Made by a program: the position numbers and the translations under genes
The notes under the pieces: generated by a model
What the model saw: the letters and a program-made list of their open reading frames with translations, nothing else
Database searches by the model: none
What the model was told of the DNA's origin: nothing
Origin: Pirellulales bacterium
GTDB lineage: Bacteria > Planctomycetota > Planctomycetia > Pirellulales > JAEUIK01
Assembly: GCA_019636335.1 (NCBI GenBank)
Contig: JAHBXR010000011.1
Span: 1-64,000, forward strand
Direction of reading: 5' to 3'
DNA length: 64,000 nucleotides
Shown here: positions 8,593 to 18,014 of the stretch, one piece after another
Position numbering within the stretch: position 1 is the first letter of the stretch
How the letters are laid out: every line of letters starts with the position of its first letter

Positions 8593-8850
8593 ATGGACGA
8601 ATCGTACGAAGACTACGACCACGATCTGCCCGACGACGATGACGACTACGAAGCCGACGATGACACGACGGATGACCTGGTCGAGTGTCCCCACTGCGGA
8701 GCGGCGATCTACGAAGACTCGGTCGCCTGCCCGCGCTGTGGCGAGTACATCACCAATAGCTCGCATCCCTTCGCAGGGCGTCCGTGGTGGTGGCTCGCGC
8801 TAGGCGCACTCGGCATCCTTGCCCTTCTGGCCTCGCTGATCGCCTTTTGA
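8593..8850 (+). CDS. Acidic zinc-ribbon protein with C-terminal membrane segment
   Basis: An 85-residue protein in three parts. Residues 1-28 are very acidic (DHDLPDDDDDYEADDDTTDD). Residues 31-53 form a zinc ribbon with two CPxCG pairs (CPHCG and CPRCG, 12 residues between pairs). The C terminus is a single membrane helix (WWWLALGALGILALLASLIAF). This is the tail-anchored zinc-ribbon type common in planctomycetes, with unknown role. It is divergent from the YkuD gene with a 119-base gap that must hold both promoters. The upstream in-frame extension lacks conserved character, and no strong ribosome binding site is visible. Confidence 0.75.
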   Translation: MDESYEDYDHDLPDDDDDYEADDDTTDDLVECPHCGAAIYEDSVACPRCGEYITNSSHPFAGRPWWWLALGALGILALLASLIAF

Positions 8851-8975
8851 TGGCGCATGGCGGTGCCCAAAGTGGCGGGGAATCATAGGCAAACTGCTCT
8901 GCCGCCGCCAGCCGAGCTTGCCAAAAGAAGAGGGCGCATACCGCAGGCGCCAGCATTGCTAGCGCACGCACGCCT

Positions 8976-10295
8976 CTAGGTACGCCCTTCGCGGAGCCGC
9001 GCGCGAATCGTCTCTAGTCGTTCGGCCAATTCGCGTTCGAACCCCCGTTCGACCGGACGATAGTACGTTCGATCGACGCCCAGATAGTCCTGCGCCGCGA
9101 CCCCGTCGGGGCTGTTGTGCGAATACTCATACCCTTTTCCGTGCCCCATGCGCTCGGCGCCCGCGTAATGCGAGTCGCGGAGGTGAACGGGCACCGGCAC
9201 GAGGCGCCCTTCGCGGACGTCGCGGCGTGCTTCGCCGATCGCCACCGTGGCGGCGTTCGACTTCGGGGCGCATGCCAGGTACGTCACCGCCTGTGCCAGC
9301 GGCAACTGGCATTCCGGCAGTCCGACGAATTCGGTGGCCTGCATGGCCGCCACGGCGACCGAGAGGGCCCTGGGATCGGCGTTGCCGATGTCCTCGCTGG
9401 CCGCGATCACGATGCGCCGCGCCAGGAACCGCACGTCTTCGCCCCCCTCGAGCATGCGTGCCAGCCAGTAGATGGCCGCGTCGGGATCGCTCCCCCGGAT
9501 GCTCTTGATCAGGGCGCTGGCCGCGTCGTAGTGCGAGTCTCCCGTGGCGTCGTATTCGATCGTTTTGCGCTGCACCGATTCCTCGGCCAACTCGCGCGTG
9601 AAGTGAACCGGTCGTTCGTCGGTCGACAAGACTCCGATCTCGAGCGCGGACAGCGCCCGCCGGGCATCTCCGTCGCAAACGGTCGCTAGGAAGTCGAGAG
9701 CCTCTTCCGAGAGCCGCACGTCGTATTGGCCCAGTCCGCGGCCGCGGTCGGCCGCCGCCCGCTCGAGCAGCGTGCGGATGTCCGTTACGGAGAGGGGCTC
9801 GAATTGAAACACTCGGCTCCGGCTCACCAGCGCGCTGTTGACCGCGAAGAACGGGTTCTGCGTGGTCGCGCCGACCAGGATCACCACCCCCTCTTCCACG
9901 TCGGGCAGCAGCACGTCCTGCTGCGCCTTGTTGAAGCGGTGGATCTCGTCGACGAAGAGCAACGTGGTCTGACCGGTGGCCGAGAGCGTGTCGCGGGCGT
10001 TGTCGAGCACCTCGCGCAGTTCCTTCACGCCGCTGGTCACGGCGTTCAATTCGCGAAATCGCGCGCCCGCCTCCTTGGCCAGCAGATGAGAAAGCGTCGT
10101 CTTGCCCGTGCCGGGGGGGCCCGTGAACAAGATCGACCCCAAACGCCGCGCCTTCAGCAAGCGGCGAAGCAGCTTTCCCTCGCCGAGGAAATGTTGCTGC
10201 CCGACAAACTCGTCGAGGGAACGAGGGCGCATGCGCGCCGCCAGAGGTTGCGCCCCGCGACGATTCTGGGCTTCACTTTCGGCAAACAGCGACAT
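8976..10295 (-). CDS. rarA: Replication-associated recombination ATPase RarA/MgsA
   Basis: A 439-residue AAA+ ATPase of the clamp-loader-like RarA/Mgs1/WRNIP1 family, which acts at stalled replication forks in the cytoplasm. It opens with LAARMRPRSLDEFVGQQHFL. Walker A is GPPGTGKTTLS, Walker B is TTLLFVDEIHRFNKAQQD, sensor 1 is VGATTQNPFF and sensor 2 is CDGDARRALSALE. The C-terminal tetramerisation domain has YWLARMLEGGEDVRFLARR and a late MGHGKGYEYSHN motif. Length is normal. It stands alone, with no partner in the neighbourhood. Confidence 0.95.
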   Translation of the reverse strand: MSLFAESEAQNRRGAQPLAARMRPRSLDEFVGQQHFLGEGKLLRRLLKARRLGSILFTGPPGTGKTTLSHLLAKEAGARFRELNAVTSGVKELREVLDNARDTLSATGQTTLLFVDEIHRFNKAQQDVLLPDVEEGVVILVGATTQNPFFAVNSALVSRSRVFQFEPLSVTDIRTLLERAAADRGRGLGQYDVRLSEEALDFLATVCDGDARRALSALEIGVLSTDERPVHFTRELAEESVQRKTIEYDATGDSHYDAASALIKSIRGSDPDAAIYWLARMLEGGEDVRFLARRIVIAASEDIGNADPRALSVAVAAMQATEFVGLPECQLPLAQAVTYLACAPKSNAATVAIGEARRDVREGRLVPVPVHLRDSHYAGAERMGHGKGYEYSHNSPDGVAAQDYLGVDRTYYRPVERGFERELAERLETIRARLREGRT

Positions 10296-10419
10296 GGAAA
10301 GCGATCGTCAGGTTGATGCGAGTGGGTCACCGCCAGGCTTCAATTGGACCACGTGACGTAAGGATGCTCAATGCCGTGCCCAAGACACGCGAGATTTACC
10401 ACTTTCGCCCCGCGCCTAC

Positions 10420-10449
10420 GTGACACCGCCGTGTCGGCATGTATATGAT
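10420..10449 (+). promoter_or_regulatory. Candidate sigma-70-type promoter for the DUF1499 gene
   Basis: A -35 like GTGACA (10420-10425) is followed after 18 bases by TATGAT (10444-10449). It lies upstream of the DUF1499 gene and downstream of the divergent rarA start. Prediction by eye only. Confidence 0.35.
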
Positions 10450-10563
10450 GCAGGAAGGGAAGTAAGCTCGTCCAAGATGATCGCAGCGTTGAAACCGCCG
10501 CTCGATCCCCCCATTTCTTTTCTCGTCTCCGGAAACCGGTCGCTACCTCGGCGACGCAGCGCC

Positions 10564-11070
10564 ATGGTTAGCACCCTCGCTCGAATAGGGTGGCGCCGTA
10601 TGTTGACCCCCATCATTTTCGTGGTTGGGGCGATCCTCCTGTTGTTCATGGGCACACTTTTTATATTGGTCGAGGACTGGTCGCGCGATCTGACGACCAA
10701 CACCGCTGAAACATCCGAGACGTCCGACGATCCCCTCTTGCGTCCGATGTTGCTGCACCGCCCCGTGGCGGAATCCGCCGATCTGGTCGAGCATGCCGTG
10801 CATACGCTCGTTCGCTGGGAAATCGCCGGTCGCGATCAAGAGGGCAATACGGTCGTCGTGCGCCTGGTACGCACGACGGCGCTGTGGCGCTTCAAGGACG
10901 ACATAACCGTGCGCCTCGAGCCGGTGGCGGAAGGAACTCGCGTCTCGGCGCGCAGCCAGTCACGCGTCGGCAAGGGGGATCTCGGCCAGAACCCACGCAA
11001 TCTGCGTGAGCTGTTCGAGGCCCTCCGCACGATGCAACGCATCAGCGTGCCGCAGAACGCGGTCACCTGA
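10564..11070 (+). CDS. DUF1499 family membrane protein
   Basis: About 168 residues. A membrane segment near residues 13-36 (LTPIIFVVGAILLLFMGTLFILVED) precedes a DUF1499 domain. That domain is recognised by the VVRLVRTTALWRFKDDITVRL strand pair, then EGTRVSARSQSRVGKGDLGQNPRN and the closing RELFEAL. The function of DUF1499 is not established. The start is uncertain: the ATG at 10564 is used, an earlier one at 10477 would suit the candidate promoter better, and a later one at 10600 begins directly at the membrane helix. The ribosome binding site is weak at all of them. Confidence 0.75.
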   Translation: MVSTLARIGWRRMLTPIIFVVGAILLLFMGTLFILVEDWSRDLTTNTAETSETSDDPLLRPMLLHRPVAESADLVEHAVHTLVRWEIAGRDQEGNTVVVRLVRTTALWRFKDDITVRLEPVAEGTRVSARSQSRVGKGDLGQNPRNLRELFEALRTMQRISVPQNAVT

Positions 11071-11132
11071 CGTCCACCTAACGTCGCGATTCGTTCCCTC
11101 GGGTGAGGCGCAAGCACGCCCCGGCACGCCTG

Positions 11133-12209
11133 CTAGAAAAATCGCCGTTGGCCGCTCGCAGCACGAGGCGGACGAAACTGCGACGCATCGAGTTCGGGCG
11201 TCGGCCGGTCCAGGCCATGCTTCGCCGCAAACACGCGAAATGTAGCGCCGATCTGCTCGGCGTACGGCCCTTTTCCTCGCATCCGACTGCCGAATTTGCC
11301 GTCGCTCAACTCGCCCCCGCGCGTGGAGCGAATCAGCGCCTCGACGCGGGCCGCGCGCAGCGGCTGCGTGCGCACGAGCCAGTCGAGAAACACCGGCCGC
11401 ACCGTGAGGGGCAAGCGCAACAGCACGAAGGAGGCCTTCAGCGCGCCCGCCTCGGCCGCCGCCTGCAGGATGGCGGGCACTTCCGTGTCGTTCAGCCCGG
11501 GAATGATCGGCGCGACGAGCACCGTCGTGGGAATGCCGGCATCCGTCAACTCGCGGATAGCACGCAGCCGCGCCTCGGGCGAACTGGTGCGCGGCTCCAT
11601 CGTGCGGGCCAACTCGGCATCGAGCGTTGTGATCGAGATCGACACCAGCGTCGTGCGGTGCGCGGCCATCTCCGCCAGCACGTCGACGTCGCGCACGACG
11701 AGCGCGTTCTTCGTAACCATGCCGATGGGCTGGCGTGCCTCGCAGGCGACTTCCAGACAGCCACGCGTCAGCCGATATCTTCGCTCGGCCGGCTGATAGC
11801 AGTCCGTCACGCCTGAGAACATGATCGTCTCGGGCACCCACCTGTCGCGCGCGAGCCACGCGCGAAACAACTCGGGCGCGCGATGCTTGACGAAGATCTT
11901 CGACTCGAAATCGATCCCGGCGTTCAACCCCAGGTACTCGTGCCCCGGCCGCGCGTAACAATAGCTGCATCCGTGCGAGCAGCCCCGATAGCAATTCACG
12001 CTGTAGCGAAAGCCGATATCGGGACTGTCGTTCTCGACGACGATCGTCTGGGAATCGTCGGGCAGGTACTGCGTCGGGAGATTCGTGTCCCCCGCGACTG
12101 GCTCGTCGGGGGCCAGTTGCTCGAAGTCGTCCTCGCGGTGCGTCTGTTCGAAGCGGTTAGCCGGCGCGATCGTCGATCCGCGACCTTTCATGCGTGGCTT
12201 ACCGCTCAT
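11133..12209 (-). CDS. PA0069-type radical SAM protein
   Basis: A 358-residue radical SAM enzyme. The 4Fe-4S cluster motif is CYRGCSHGCSYCYARP at about residue 80 (CxxxCxxC). It is followed by the subfamily signature HEYLGLNAGIDFESKIFVK and TIMFSGVTDCYQPAERRY, then MVTKNALVVRDVDVL and SITTLDAELARTMEPR. This matches the PA0069/Rv2578c subfamily, whose substrate is unknown. AAGGA eight bases before the ATG at 12209 sets the start, and a longer in-frame start at 12230 is less likely. It lies only 39 bases beyond the start of the giant-metalloprotease stop region and reads the same way. Confidence 0.88.
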   Translation of the reverse strand: MSGKPRMKGRGSTIAPANRFEQTHREDDFEQLAPDEPVAGDTNLPTQYLPDDSQTIVVENDSPDIGFRYSVNCYRGCSHGCSYCYARPGHEYLGLNAGIDFESKIFVKHRAPELFRAWLARDRWVPETIMFSGVTDCYQPAERRYRLTRGCLEVACEARQPIGMVTKNALVVRDVDVLAEMAAHRTTLVSISITTLDAELARTMEPRTSSPEARLRAIRELTDAGIPTTVLVAPIIPGLNDTEVPAILQAAAEAGALKASFVLLRLPLTVRPVFLDWLVRTQPLRAARVEALIRSTRGGELSDGKFGSRMRGKGPYAEQIGATFRVFAAKHGLDRPTPELDASQFRPPRAASGQRRFF

Positions 12210-12248
12210 GAGATCGATCCTTGCCCGCACGGTAGAATCGAACGTGTT

Positions 12249-13250
12249 CTACTCCGGAGGCAAGAAACCGAACGTGTCGGTTTCCGTTTCGCCCACGGCG
12301 TGGTCGTTCAACACATCTTGCAGCAGGTTGTAGAAGAACCAGTCGAGATCGACCGAGCCCCCGGTGAGCTGGTCGATCGATTCGTCGTCGAAGACCGTCG
12401 CGCCGGGAATCAGGTAGGTTGTGCCATTGGCCCCCCCGGGCGTGCCCGTCAGGTGGGCGAGGCGGTCGGTATAGCTGTTGGCCGACGTCCATTCGGCATG
12501 GATGGCCGCCAGCGCCGCGGCGTTGAGATCGAACGTCGTATGATCGGCGATGAGCAGATCTTCTCCTCCTTCGCCGCGCAACGTATCGGCACCGTAACCG
12601 CCGACGAGCAGGTCGCGTCCCGTGCCACCAGTGAGCGAATCGTTTCCGCGACCTCCGCTGAGCACATCGTTGCCAGCGCCGCCGATGAGCGTATCGTTTG
12701 CCTCGGCGCCGTCGCCTCCAGTGATGAGGTCGTGATCGTTGCCGCCGTCGATGAGATCGTGCCCGTGATGACCGAAGAGCTGATCGTTGCCGTCGTCGCC
12801 GAAGATCTGGTCGGCCCGCCCTTCGGCGCCGTCGCCGCCATCGCCCAGGATCGTGTCGTCGCCGGCGCCACCGCGGAGGGTATCTTTGCCTCCTTCGACG
12901 CCGTCCCCTTCAATGAGATCGTTTCCAGGTCCCCCGGTGATCGAGTCGTTTCCTTCGGCGCCGTCTCCCTTCGCCCCTACGAACTCTCCGCGGAGAATGT
13001 CGTCGGCAGCGCCGCCGCGAATGGTGTCGTTGTGACGCCCCCCTTCGATCGTCGCCGGTATGTTCGCGAGCGCGCTGGCGTCGAGCAGGTCGTGCCCGCT
13101 GTTGCCATAGGCGAGCACGCGGCCACTGACACCGCTGAAGTTCTCCACGACGTTCATCGTCACGCCACCAATCTTCAACGTGCGCATCTGCACGCTGCCG
13201 GCGCCGGTCTGCTCGAATTCGACGACGTCGTCGCCGTCCGAGCCTTGCCA
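12249..13250 (-). repeat. RTX-type C-terminal cassette, copy 1 (coding)
   Basis: This stretch encodes the last ~333 residues of the metalloprotease. It aligns without gaps to the last 332 residues of the subtilase encoded at 33488-34486, at roughly three quarters identity by hand count. Confidence 0.85.
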
Positions 13251-15590
13251 CTCGACGTTTGGACCGACCTGCGCCGATCGCCAGACGTGAATCGTGTGCC
13301 AAGATAGCTCGCTTGCGCCCGAGTCCTTGTCGATCGCCTCGACGGTCACGCGATACGAGCCTGCCGCCGAGAAGCTATGACTGAGTTGCACGCTGCCGGC
13401 GCCGCTGGTGGTCTGGTCGAACGTGCCGTCTCCATTCCAGTCGATCCGGAAGGTGAACCCCGCGGCATTGTCGACGGGCGAAGGATCGACCGCGGCAAAC
13501 GTGAACGTCTGCGAAACATTCACGCGTGTCACCACGGATCCCGTGGCCGTCGCCGTGGGGGCGGCGTTCACGACGGTCACCGTCGTCGTGTCGATCGAGG
13601 AACCCATGGGGCCCGTGACCCGTAGTGCGACGGTGAAGACGCCTTGATCGTTCCGCGAGAAGTTCACCGATTGGCCGATCGTCTCGTAGCTGCCATTGTT
13701 GTCGAGATCCCACTCGTAGAGCGTAATGATGCCCGTGCCAGCCCCGGTCAGAACGATGATGCTCGCTTCGCTGCCCATGTATTCGCCGGCGACGGCGACG
13801 GGGACCGAGGTGTCGATGAGCAACTCGTCTGTCGTGCCGTCGAACGCCCAGGCGCCCGAGGCGTCGACCGCCGTAACAAGCACTTCGTAACTGCCATCGG
13901 CCAGCGCCGCGAAGCTATTGTCGGCCAGCGACCAGGTGCCGTTGCCGTGATTCGTGGCGCGGAGGGCGTGATCGATCGAAAGCGTGATGCTCGACGCATC
14001 GGAGTTGCCGGGCACGGCCAATAGATCGCCACTGACCGTCTGGCCATTCTCGAAGGTGACCCGGACGAACGCGCCGATCAGATCGTTGCCGAAGATCGTG
14101 TTCAACCCCATGCCCAAGCGCCACGAAAGCGTCTCGCCGGGATCGAAGTTGTCGAACGCGAGCGTCAGCGTCTTCGAGTTGTCGCGCACGTCGCCGTCGT
14201 TCACTCCATCGGATTGCGGCGAGAGCAGCCCCACGGCCGTGGCCTGCGCCGCGACCGCCAGAAAATCCTGCGCGCCGCTTCCCGAGGTATTGAAGAACGG
14301 CGTGTAGACCTGCGGCGGATTGCCCAGCGTCGAGCCGGCATCGGGAAGTACGAGATCCATGCTCGCGATCCTGCTGCCCGAGCCGGCCGCGTTCGTCAGC
14401 GTAAAGCCGTTGCTCGTGGCGGGATTGCCATCGACGGTGAAGGTGACCGTGTTCGTACCGAACACACTGGGCAGCCGCACGAACACGTCGGTGGTGGTTT
14501 CGTTGATCGTACCCGTGAGAGCCGGCGTGTTGTCGCTCGTGGCCAGCGCATCGACGGTCACCACGGGGGGCGTGCCGTAGCCCGATACGTCGATACGATC
14601 CCAACCGATGAGCCCCAGCATGCGCAGATCGTTCATCGTCGGGTTGACGATCTGCCCGGTGTTGATCACCGGGTCGAGGATGCCGATGAAGACGCCCGTC
14701 TGATTGCTTTCCTTGAAATGGCTGGCTTGATAGCCGTCGCCCGATGACACCCCAGTCGACATGGGAATATCCCCCGTGCCGAGCCCGGCGATGATGCCGT
14801 TGAACGGAGTGGCGTCGAACTGTCCGTCGTGTAGCACTTGGACGGGGACGGCCGAGCCTTTGTTCAAGATGCGCGGCGCGGTCGAGAACGAGGCCCCTTG
14901 TCCCGGCGCGAGTCGAAACAGGTCGAGCACCGTCGGACGGATGTTGCCCGTTTGACCGGCGGCGACTCGATCGACGCTGCTCGTGAAGCCGAGCGAGTGA
15001 CCGATCTCGTGCAACGCCGTGGCCTCGAAATCGATGCTCCCCGCGGCGATGCCGTTCGAGCGATCGAAATCCCAGTTCAGCGTGCTGTTGAACGTAATCG
15101 AGGCGTCGATCGTCACGCCGGGCGTGTAGGCCGAGGCATTGCCCGGCAAATTACGGAACCCCAGTGCCTTCGCATTCGCTCTCGTGACGAGCAATTCGAC
15201 ATTGCCTGTTGCGACCGTGGGCACGGTGACCCCCGGCGCGGTATTGAAGGTGAGCTGCCCCGTTGCGTTTGGCAAAAGCGAGACGATCCCTTCATCGTCG
15301 GCCGCGTCGGCCACGAGTCGGGCCCGCACGTCGTGATAGGCGAATCCATACGACGTTGTCGTGGCTAGAGCGGCACCCCCGATGCCGCTCACAAACTCGG
15401 CGTCGATGTGGACCGTGATCGGATCGGCGAAGACGCTTTCCCAGAACTGGGCGGCGCGCTCGTACGCGGCCGCCGCGGCGGAATTCGCCTGCAAGCCAGG
15501 CCCCAGGTGCAAGACGATATCGAGCCCCGCCGCCGAGAGTACCCTGCGATGCTCGAGCAGCTCGAAGCCGCGTTTGCGTCGTAGAAACAT
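12249..15590 (-). CDS. Giant secreted zinc metalloprotease with PKD-like and RTX-type repeats
   Basis: 1113 residues. The N terminus has the motif LLEHRRVLSAAG (residues 10-22) in place of a standard signal peptide. A zincin domain follows, with HEIGHSLGFTSS giving His194, Glu195 and His198. Residues ~320-600 form Ig-like or cadherin-like beta domains. Two PKD-like units follow at ~610-775 (YEWDLDNNGSYET, FRIDWNGDGTFDQ). From residue ~781 to the end are glycine/aspartate RTX-type calcium repeats (GGAGNDVLSG and relatives) plus a conserved terminal domain. That whole C-terminal part is nearly gaplessly similar to the end of the subtilase at 28988-34486. It is probably exported and calcium-stabilised. 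The target is unknown. GAGGGGGA precedes the ATG. Confidence 0.88.
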   Translation of the reverse strand: MFLRRKRGFELLEHRRVLSAAGLDIVLHLGPGLQANSAAAAAYERAAQFWESVFADPITVHIDAEFVSGIGGAALATTTSYGFAYHDVRARLVADAADDEGIVSLLPNATGQLTFNTAPGVTVPTVATGNVELLVTRANAKALGFRNLPGNASAYTPGVTIDASITFNSTLNWDFDRSNGIAAGSIDFEATALHEIGHSLGFTSSVDRVAAGQTGNIRPTVLDLFRLAPGQGASFSTAPRILNKGSAVPVQVLHDGQFDATPFNGIIAGLGTGDIPMSTGVSSGDGYQASHFKESNQTGVFIGILDPVINTGQIVNPTMNDLRMLGLIGWDRIDVSGYGTPPVVTVDALATSDNTPALTGTINETTTDVFVRLPSVFGTNTVTFTVDGNPATSNGFTLTNAAGSGSRIASMDLVLPDAGSTLGNPPQVYTPFFNTSGSGAQDFLAVAAQATAVGLLSPQSDGVNDGDVRDNSKTLTLAFDNFDPGETLSWRLGMGLNTIFGNDLIGAFVRVTFENGQTVSGDLLAVPGNSDASSITLSIDHALRATNHGNGTWSLADNSFAALADGSYEVLVTAVDASGAWAFDGTTDELLIDTSVPVAVAGEYMGSEASIIVLTGAGTGIITLYEWDLDNNGSYETIGQSVNFSRNDQGVFTVALRVTGPMGSSIDTTTVTVVNAAPTATATGSVVTRVNVSQTFTFAAVDPSPVDNAAGFTFRIDWNGDGTFDQTTSGAGSVQLSHSFSAAGSYRVTVEAIDKDSGASELSWHTIHVWRSAQVGPNVEWQGSDGDDVVEFEQTGAGSVQMRTLKIGGVTMNVVENFSGVSGRVLAYGNSGHDLLDASALANIPATIEGGRHNDTIRGGAADDILRGEFVGAKGDGAEGNDSITGGPGNDLIEGDGVEGGKDTLRGGAGDDTILGDGGDGAEGRADQIFGDDGNDQLFGHHGHDLIDGGNDHDLITGGDGAEANDTLIGGAGNDVLSGGRGNDSLTGGTGRDLLVGGYGADTLRGEGGEDLLIADHTTFDLNAAALAAIHAEWTSANSYTDRLAHLTGTPGGANGTTYLIPGATVFDDESIDQLTGGSVDLDWFFYNLLQDVLNDHAVGETETDTFGFLPPE

Positions 15591-15871
15591 GTCGCGCTTT
15601 CCCCCTCGAGAATCACCCTGATGCGGAGCATTATACCCAGGGAGTGGCCGTGTTGCCGGAAGAACTCACTCTCAGGAATTAAAGATGCACCACTCCACGA
15701 AAAGCGCAAGGCATCGTGAGGCGTGGATGCGTATTTTCTGCCCTCGCTGCCAGCAGGCCCTGCTGGCGCTGTCGTCCTAATCGCGTTGACTCACCCGGCC
15801 TGCCTCGATATTCTCCCCGCCCCGTCTTACGCTCCTCGAATGCGATGTTCTCGCAACCAGGGCCTCGATCG

Positions 15872-16852
15872 ATGTTCCCTCTTGGCAATGCCCCCAGGGA
15901 CACGTATCGCTGCGCACGGCGCAGCATGGCTGGTTGCTGCGCGGTCATTGGTCTTGTCGTTTTATTCGGCTGCACGCCGTTGAAACCACCGGTGGCGACG
16001 CCACTGATCCCGCCCCAAATGTCGCAGGATAGCGTGGCGCTCGACCTGGTCTTTATCCAGGTGCCCGAGACGCAGCGACACGTCATTCCCGACCTCTGGC
16101 AGCACGTCGACGAGCAGTCGATCGAGCTCCGCGTGCGCGAACGCCTGCACCAACATGGATTTCGCGCGGGGCTCGTCGGCACGACCGTCCCCCGCACGCT
16201 CGAGCGTCTGCTGGGAGATCAACTCGGCCCCAGCGCGCAAGCCGATCCCACGATCGTCGAGACGCTCGAACCCCGCGAGATTGGTGTTCGCATGCGGCAT
16301 CAGCAATTGCGCGCCAACAAACGTAGCGAGAATGTCGTCTCGGGCGTGCAGGCCGAATGGCCCATGCTGGTGCGCGCCGGAAACGAAGTCAGCGGCAAGA
16401 CCTTTCTGCAGGCGCAGGGCATCCTGGCACTGCGCGTAAAGCCCTTGGGCGACAGCCGCGCCACGTTCGAGCTCACCCCCGAGCTTCACCACGGCGAGCC
16501 GCGTCGGCGTTACGAGCCAGGCGAGGAGGGAAGCTGGCTTCTCGATTCGGGGCGTGCCCGCGAGATCTTCGACGATATGCAGATCGTGGCCACGCTGGCC
16601 CGCGGCGAAATGCTGCTCGTCGGTGCGCAGCAAGATATGCCGGGCAGCCTGGGCCAGCGCTTTTTCATGCTGGGGGACGCGACGTCGGTCTCGGTCCCCG
16701 GCGAACGGTTGTTCCTGATTCGTCTAGCGCAAACCCAGCGCGACAATCGCTTCGACGACCTTCTCACCGTCGATGAAAACGACACGGCCGAGCTGCCCAC
16801 GGCCGAAATCGTCGAAGAAACGCCGGACGATGCTCTGCTAGCACGCCCGTAA
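15872..16852 (+). CDS. Putative lipoprotein, planctomycete hypothetical
   Basis: About 326 residues. A hydrophobic stretch ends in a lipobox-like site (MAGCCAVIGLVVLFGC, then TPLKPP), so it is probably a lipid-anchored envelope protein. The mature part has alpha/beta character with DLVFIQVPETQRHVIPDLW early on, FELTPELHHGEPRRRY in the middle and EMLLVGAQQDMPGSLGQRFF late. The tail is acidic. The late part faintly recalls secretin-type or BON-type envelope domains, but I cannot assign a family. The start could be 15845, 15872 or 15926, and the last begins right at the signal sequence. The gene is divergent from the metalloprotease. Confidence 0.7.
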   Translation: MFPLGNAPRDTYRCARRSMAGCCAVIGLVVLFGCTPLKPPVATPLIPPQMSQDSVALDLVFIQVPETQRHVIPDLWQHVDEQSIELRVRERLHQHGFRAGLVGTTVPRTLERLLGDQLGPSAQADPTIVETLEPREIGVRMRHQQLRANKRSENVVSGVQAEWPMLVRAGNEVSGKTFLQAQGILALRVKPLGDSRATFELTPELHHGEPRRRYEPGEEGSWLLDSGRAREIFDDMQIVATLARGEMLLVGAQQDMPGSLGQRFFMLGDATSVSVPGERLFLIRLAQTQRDNRFDDLLTVDENDTAELPTAEIVEETPDDALLARP

Positions 16853-16893
16853 GCATCGGCAATTGGGGCTGCGCGATTGCGGCGGAACCTCGA

Positions 16894-16922
16894 TTGCCGC
16901 ACCCGAGCGGCCCGACTACAAT
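16894..16922 (+). promoter_or_regulatory. Candidate sigma-70-type promoter for kdsD
   Basis: TTGCCG (16894-16899), a 17-base spacer and TACAAT (16917-16922), 62 bases upstream of the kdsD ATG. Prediction by eye. Confidence 0.4.
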
Positions 16923-16983
16923 CCCCCCTCCTTATCGACCAGGCCCGCGGCGTCGCTGCCGCCTCAGAGGGAGTCTTGCGAGC

Positions 16984-17997
16984 ATGGAAGCTCTAGCGAC
17001 TCGCGATCGGTTCAGTCCGTTCGAACAACTGCGCTACGCGCGCGACATCGTGCAGATCGAAGCCCGCGCCGTGCAACAAATCGCCGCGCGACTCGACCAA
17101 GATTTTTGCCGCGCGACGGAGCTTTTGTTCGAGACCGACGGTTCGGTAATCGTGACCGGCATGGGCAAGGCGGGCATCATCGGCCAGAAGCTCGCCGCCA
17201 CGCTGGCTTCGACCGGCACGCGCAGCCATTTCCTTCATCCGGCCGAGGCCATCCACGGCGACCTGGGGCGCATTCATCATCAGGACGTGGTGGTCATACT
17301 CTCGCAAAGTGGCGAGACCGAAGAGATCGTCCGCCTGTTGCCCTCGCTACGAACGTTTGGCGTCCCAATCATTGCCGTGACCGCGCGCTCGACGAGCACG
17401 CTGGGGCGCGCGGCCACCGTGACGCTCGAGCTTGGCCCCTTGCAGGAGGCCTGCGCCCTGGGACTCGCCCCCAGCACGAGCACCACCGCGATGCTGGCCC
17501 TGGGCGATGCCCTGGCCCTGGTCACGAGCCGCATGCGGGGCTTTCGGCCCGAAGATTTCGCCCGTTTTCATCCGGGGGGCAGTCTCGGCCGGCAGTTGAG
17601 CAAGGTAGAAGACCTGATGCGCCCGCTCGAACAGTGCCGCGTAGCGCACGATGCCGACACGGTGCGAGAAGTCTACGCCCGGCACAGCTACGTCGGCCGA
17701 CGCGCCGGGGCGATCATGCTCGTCGGCGCGGACGACCTCCTCACCGGCATCTTCACCGATAGCGATCTCGCGCGGCTGTTCGAAAGCCGGCGCGACGACG
17801 CCTTCGACCGGCCGATCCGCCACGTGATGACCTCGCAGCCGCAACGCGTGCAGGTAGGCGCGATGACGAGCGACGCCGTGGCGATCCTGGCCGAACGCAA
17901 GATCAGCGAACTACCGGTCACCGATGCCGTCGGCGTCCCCGTCGGCATGATCGACATCACCGACGTCGTCGGTATGATTCCGGAAGAAGCCGCCTGA
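16984..17997 (+). CDS. kdsD: Arabinose-5-phosphate isomerase (KpsF/GutQ/KdsD family)
   Basis: A 337-residue enzyme converting ribulose-5-phosphate to arabinose-5-phosphate, the first step of KDO synthesis. The SIS domain (about 35-180) has VIVTGMGKAGIIGQKLAATLAST, then HPAEAIHGDLG and VVVILSQSGETEEIVRLL. A linker LGRQLSKVEDLM leads to two CBS domains (about 205-335) ending GVPVGMIDITDVVGMI. Length and architecture match KdsD. GAGGGAG lies about ten bases before the ATG. It is followed after 17 bases by kdsC, so the two are almost certainly one operon. Confidence 0.93.
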   Translation: MEALATRDRFSPFEQLRYARDIVQIEARAVQQIAARLDQDFCRATELLFETDGSVIVTGMGKAGIIGQKLAATLASTGTRSHFLHPAEAIHGDLGRIHHQDVVVILSQSGETEEIVRLLPSLRTFGVPIIAVTARSTSTLGRAATVTLELGPLQEACALGLAPSTSTTAMLALGDALALVTSRMRGFRPEDFARFHPGGSLGRQLSKVEDLMRPLEQCRVAHDADTVREVYARHSYVGRRAGAIMLVGADDLLTGIFTDSDLARLFESRRDDAFDRPIRHVMTSQPQRVQVGAMTSDAVAILAERKISELPVTDAVGVPVGMIDITDVVGMIPEEAA

Positions 17998-18014
17998 CGG
18001 GACACCCGCCGCGT

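Noticed and set aside
12500..13100. Array-like repeated DNA units resembling a CRISPR or tandem repeat (also at 33700-34180)
   Set aside because: They are codon-level echoes of glycine/aspartate RTX-type protein repeats in frame within two large genes. Spacing and sequence are irregular.
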